Positions 61,291-64,000 of a stretch of 64,000 nt of DNA are shown here, in pieces. The notes beneath the pieces are model-generated. The model was given only the letters and a program-made list of their open reading frames with translations. It was not told the DNA's origin and did not search any database. Both the position numbers and the translations under genes were made by a program. The DNA is from Macrotis lagotis. Its lineage: Eukaryota > Chordata > Mammalia > Peramelemorphia > Peramelidae. The stretch covers positions 181,018,508 to 181,082,507 of the forward strand of contig NC_133661.1 of assembly GCF_037893015.1 (NCBI RefSeq), given 5' to 3'. Position 1 is the stretch's first letter. Every line of letters begins with the position of its first letter.

Positions 61291-61822
61291 TTTTTAAAAA
61301 TACAGATCAAACAGAGAAGGGAGAAGACAAAGTGGAAGTAAAGAAAACCAAAAGAAAGGGAAGAAACACCAGAAGTGATCTTGGATTTAGTCCACTGCTA
61401 ACCACCTCACTAGAAGCAGCATCTATCGGGTGCAGAGCCCAAGCCTTAGTTCAGGGATACCCCTAATTCAGAGGAGTTTCCCACAGGAAGCCAGTTAAGA
61501 GATTGAAATGATAGAATAAGGAAGGATGTGGGAAGAGTCTGTAGGGTCTCTTGATTTTTCCAGTGTGTTTGAGTTTCTATGAGATTGTCCAGGGTAGTCC
61601 CAGGAGGGGCACCCTAGATCTCGGGGTTTTCAAGAAGCAGCTATTTGTGACACCCTATGAGGATTTTCCCAAGTATTCAGTCTCTTCAAAGGTACCCACT
61701 TTCTCATATTTTTTTCACTAGTTTCCTTTTGCATTCTTACTTCCCAAACCCTTCCAATCCCCTGAATTCCTTCAAGAATTCTTTATTTTGTCCAAAGATG
61801 CTTCCTTTCATTGGGGGATTAA

Positions 61823-62180
61823 GGGGAGGTTGGGATAGAAGAAGCCTCGAGGTATGTCGAGGTTTTCAGAGTCCCTACCACTTCCGAGTTTCCTGCCCAG
61901 AGCTGCTCTGCTAAACTCTTCTTGGACAACCTGGATCTCCAATAGTTTACCCTCTGGACTGGAGATGGGAACCGGCACTTGCAGTTCCCCTTGGTGGACT
62001 CAAGGGGGACTTGTTCTTCTGCGCAAAGCGTCTTCTCCCACCTTAGCTTCCAGTCACTACATAACCATCCTTATACCCATAGCCTCCCCAATCTTTTTCC
62101 ACGCTTGCAACGTGAGGGAACTTCAGACAGGGAACAATAGCATAATGATGATCCAGAGGAACTCCAACCAGCGCCGGTGA
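61823..62180 (+). pseudogene. Possible relic of RIPK3 C-terminal (RHIM) exon
   Basis: A frame is open from about 61,823 to the TGA at 62,178-62,180. Near its end (62,091-62,156) it reads HACNVRELQTGNNSIMMIQ. Set without gaps against the RHIM pattern recalled for RIPK1/RIPK3 (iyNssgvQiGdnNyMei), it keeps N at -4, Q, G, N and M, with L for V. Three other positions (Y to C, I to T, N to S) are single-base transitions. Position and direction fit the human order ADCY4-RIPK3-NFATC4. Against it: the match is short, the Q-I/V-G core is not intact, and no kinase exon was recognised. A chance match is quite possible. Confidence 0.3.
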
Positions 62181-63110
62181 CGGGCTCTACCCAGCTGAAC
62201 TGGTAATGAGTCAAGTCAGCAAGCATTACTAAGTACCTACTGATGTGGCCGGCACTGTGCAGGCCCCGGGGATAAAAATGGACAATAAAGATGTCCATCT
62301 GACCGTCTGTCTGTATACTCTTTGCGCTGCTCACTGGACAAAGGGAATGGAGGGGCGGGATGTGAGGCTAGAAGTGGCATTGACCTAGGCTAGGGAGGGA
62401 GGGACACGAAGTACTGGGAGGTAGCTGAGTGGGGAGGATGGCATGAAGAAAGGGGGCTCTGGGAAGCTGGCGGTAAAGTGGGAGTGACCCAGCATTGTCC
62501 CCTTTGCCCCCTCACCCCACCCCCGCCACTGCTCTCTGGGCAACAACCCCTTGAGTGATCCAAGGTCCTGTTCTGAGCCCGGGTCTGGAATGGTGGTATC
62601 TGGAAAGGAGGGGGAGGTGGGAGAATAAGGGGAAAGCCAGTTGCCTTTGTGGAGGTCAGGAAGTAGAGGGTAGTGCCGGGGGCCTAGGGCCTGTGGGGGT
62701 GGGTAGAGTGGCACCGGGTCAACTCCCAGCCGGCAGCAGGAAGGAATCCGGGAGGCCTGATTCCCCAGCCTCTCTCTTAGGACTCCTCTTATCTGAGGGA
62801 GGAGCTCTTCCTCTGAAGTGGTACAACCGGGACTCCACCCTTATACCTCCTGGGAATGGACGAAGGGAGTGAGGGAGGGGGAGAGGTAGACTTCTGATGT
62901 CCAGGTCCTGGAGACAAAGAACTGGGGTTGGGGGCAAAGAACTAAAAGGCTTGGACTGGGGCACTTGGGAGACCCCTCCGTGAGAATTTTCAGACCCCAA
63001 GCCCTTCTGGCTTCCTTCCCATTCACTTAGTCTCCTGGGGTCCCTTCTTCGTACCAGTGTTCTTCTCGAGGAGTGAGTCACTCTGACTGTCAGCTGCCGT
63101 CTTTTTTTCT

Positions 63111-63250
63111 GGGTATCCCAAAAGTCTTGGTGCAGTTTTGAGCTTTTAAAGTTTAAAACTTTTGATTGGGTGATTAGTTGATTTATTGATTCTCCATTTA
63201 AATTGCTGTTTCCACATAGCTGTATTAGATGCAGACTCATTTTACAAACA
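63111..63250. mobile_element. Mariner-like DNA transposon end
   Basis: gggtatcccaaaagtcttgg followed by tgcagttttgagctttt is a typical mariner terminal repeat. AT-rich sequence follows, as in the 3' end of such elements. No transposase frame and no opposite terminus were seen, so this is a solo fragment. Confidence 0.5.
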
Positions 63251-63499
63251 ATATGCATTTACAATCTTCTGCCTTCACCACTCTTTCCCCCAGAGTCCCT
63301 TCCTTAGTCCTGCGCACAGACAGGAGTTATCAATAATTCAGCTGTGGCCACAAGTGCAAGGAGGCTGAGATGGGGTGGAGGCAGAAAGGGAATAATTGGC
63401 CTTGTCATACCTGAAAACCAACACTGTGAATCCGGTGAAGATCCTAAATCCAACTTGGACTCAAGACCCCAAGCCCTCCCCAGATTCCCACGCAGACTC

Positions 63500-64000
63500 T
63501 TAAGCTTCAGTGTCCAGCCGTACATCCTGGCTCCCAGCCCCAGTCACAGCAGCCCCGCCCCGGCGGCCTCTCCAGCTGCCCCGCATCTCCCTTTCCTAAG
63601 AGAACGGAAAGGGGTGGGGGCTGGGGGAAAGAGACAGGCCAGAAGGAGGTGGCTGGGTGTAAGGGGCAACAATTCAGAGGTGTATGGGGGGGGGGGGGGG
63701 GAGAAGGGTAAGACTCAGGGACTGGGAGGGGCTCAGTTGTCCCGTCGGGGAAGTGGGAGGCGGCTGTGGCGCCGGGAAGCTCTGGTAGCCTCTGGGCGCC
63801 TGGCCACTACCATCCCAGCTTTGTTTTCCCTGCTGTAGAGCTCCCCAAGTCTTTTCCCGGGTCCTCAGCACTAACCCCGATAGGGGCAGCACGCAGTGAG
63901 TATCAAGAGATGTGAGAGAGAGGGAAACCCCCAAACCATCTCCCGTTTTGTCCCATTGTCCTTTTTTTCTCCCAACCTGACATCGTGGAGACTTCGGGAG
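63500..64000 (+). promoter_or_regulatory. CpG-rich stretch, possible promoter of the next gene (ADCY4 by synteny)
   Basis: CpGs and a GC box (gccccgccccggcggcc near 63,553) reappear here after 30 kb of AT-rich repeats. A long G-run follows (63,687-63,700). In human, ADCY4 begins just beyond the RIPK3 3' end in this direction. No ADCY4 coding start was found before the window ends, so the assignment is only by synteny. Confidence 0.3.

Larger units (their letters stand above)
61291..63499. other. Unique region right of the duplication
   Basis: Contains the RHIM-like frame (61,823-62,180), an old mammalian repeat (about 62,213-62,300) and the mariner fragment. The rest, including the GC-rich part at 62,340-63,080, is unassigned. 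Confidence 0.5.

Noticed and set aside
62719-63258. 179-codon minus-strand open frame
   Set aside because: Low-complexity composition, covers the mariner fragment and shows no recognisable domain. It probably arises from the GC-rich composition of the region.
63344-63838. 164-codon plus-strand open frame near the right edge
   Set aside because: Gly/Arg/Pro-rich translation of CpG-rich DNA, with no match to ADCY4 or another family I know.
63990-63999. gacttcggg at the very end, read as a kinase DFG motif
   Set aside because: Three residues only, with no surrounding kinase sequence. Chance.

Overview
The window looks like nuclear DNA of an Australian marsupial, most likely a dasyuromorph (the devil, quoll and dunnart group). 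Two things point there. One is the density of a roughly 150-bp tRNA-derived SINE (about 16 independent insertions) of the WSINE1 type, on a background of marsupial L1 3' ends, RTE-tailed SINEs and old MIR, L2 and L3/CR1 relics. The other is one complete marsupial-like gene. Family names are from memory; no repeat library was searched.

Layout. 1-17,540 is intergenic and built of repeats, with no gene recognised. 17,540-30,560 is NFATC4 on the minus strand: ten coding exons, every intron GT-AG, joined CDS 2,709 nt, 902 residues. Its CpG-rich promoter and first intron lie at about 29,400-30,860, and another GC-rich stretch with a CRE-like site follows at 31,800-32,320. 33,324-60,533 is a complex direct duplication of a repeat-filled, non-coding segment. 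Calling the three adjacent blocks X (2.5 kb), Y (5.7 kb) and Z (2.5 kb), the order is X-Y-Z-Y-X-Y-Z. X and Z are thus present twice and Y three times, all in direct orientation. 60,534-61,300 is the rest of an L1 cut by the duplication. 61,300-64,000 is unique sequence that becomes CpG-rich at the end.

In human the order is ADCY4-RIPK3-NFATC4-NYNRIN, with RIPK3 and NFATC4 divergent. Here RIPK3 would lie to the right of NFATC4 on the plus strand, followed by ADCY4. No RIPK3 kinase domain is recognisable, but an open frame ending at 62,180 carries a RHIM-like motif in the expected orientation and place. It may be a relic of RIPK3's C-terminal exon. The CpG-rich end of the window could be the start of the ADCY4 promoter.

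Main points for a second look: (1) the X-Y-Z-Y-X-Y-Z structure, which is either a two-switch replicative rearrangement or an assembly fault; (2) a one-sided cluster of single-base length differences in 40,426-44,061, which favours an assembly or polishing fault; (3) the RHIM-like relic; (4) tandem NFAT-like GGAAA cores directly upstream of the NFATC4 TATA-like box.
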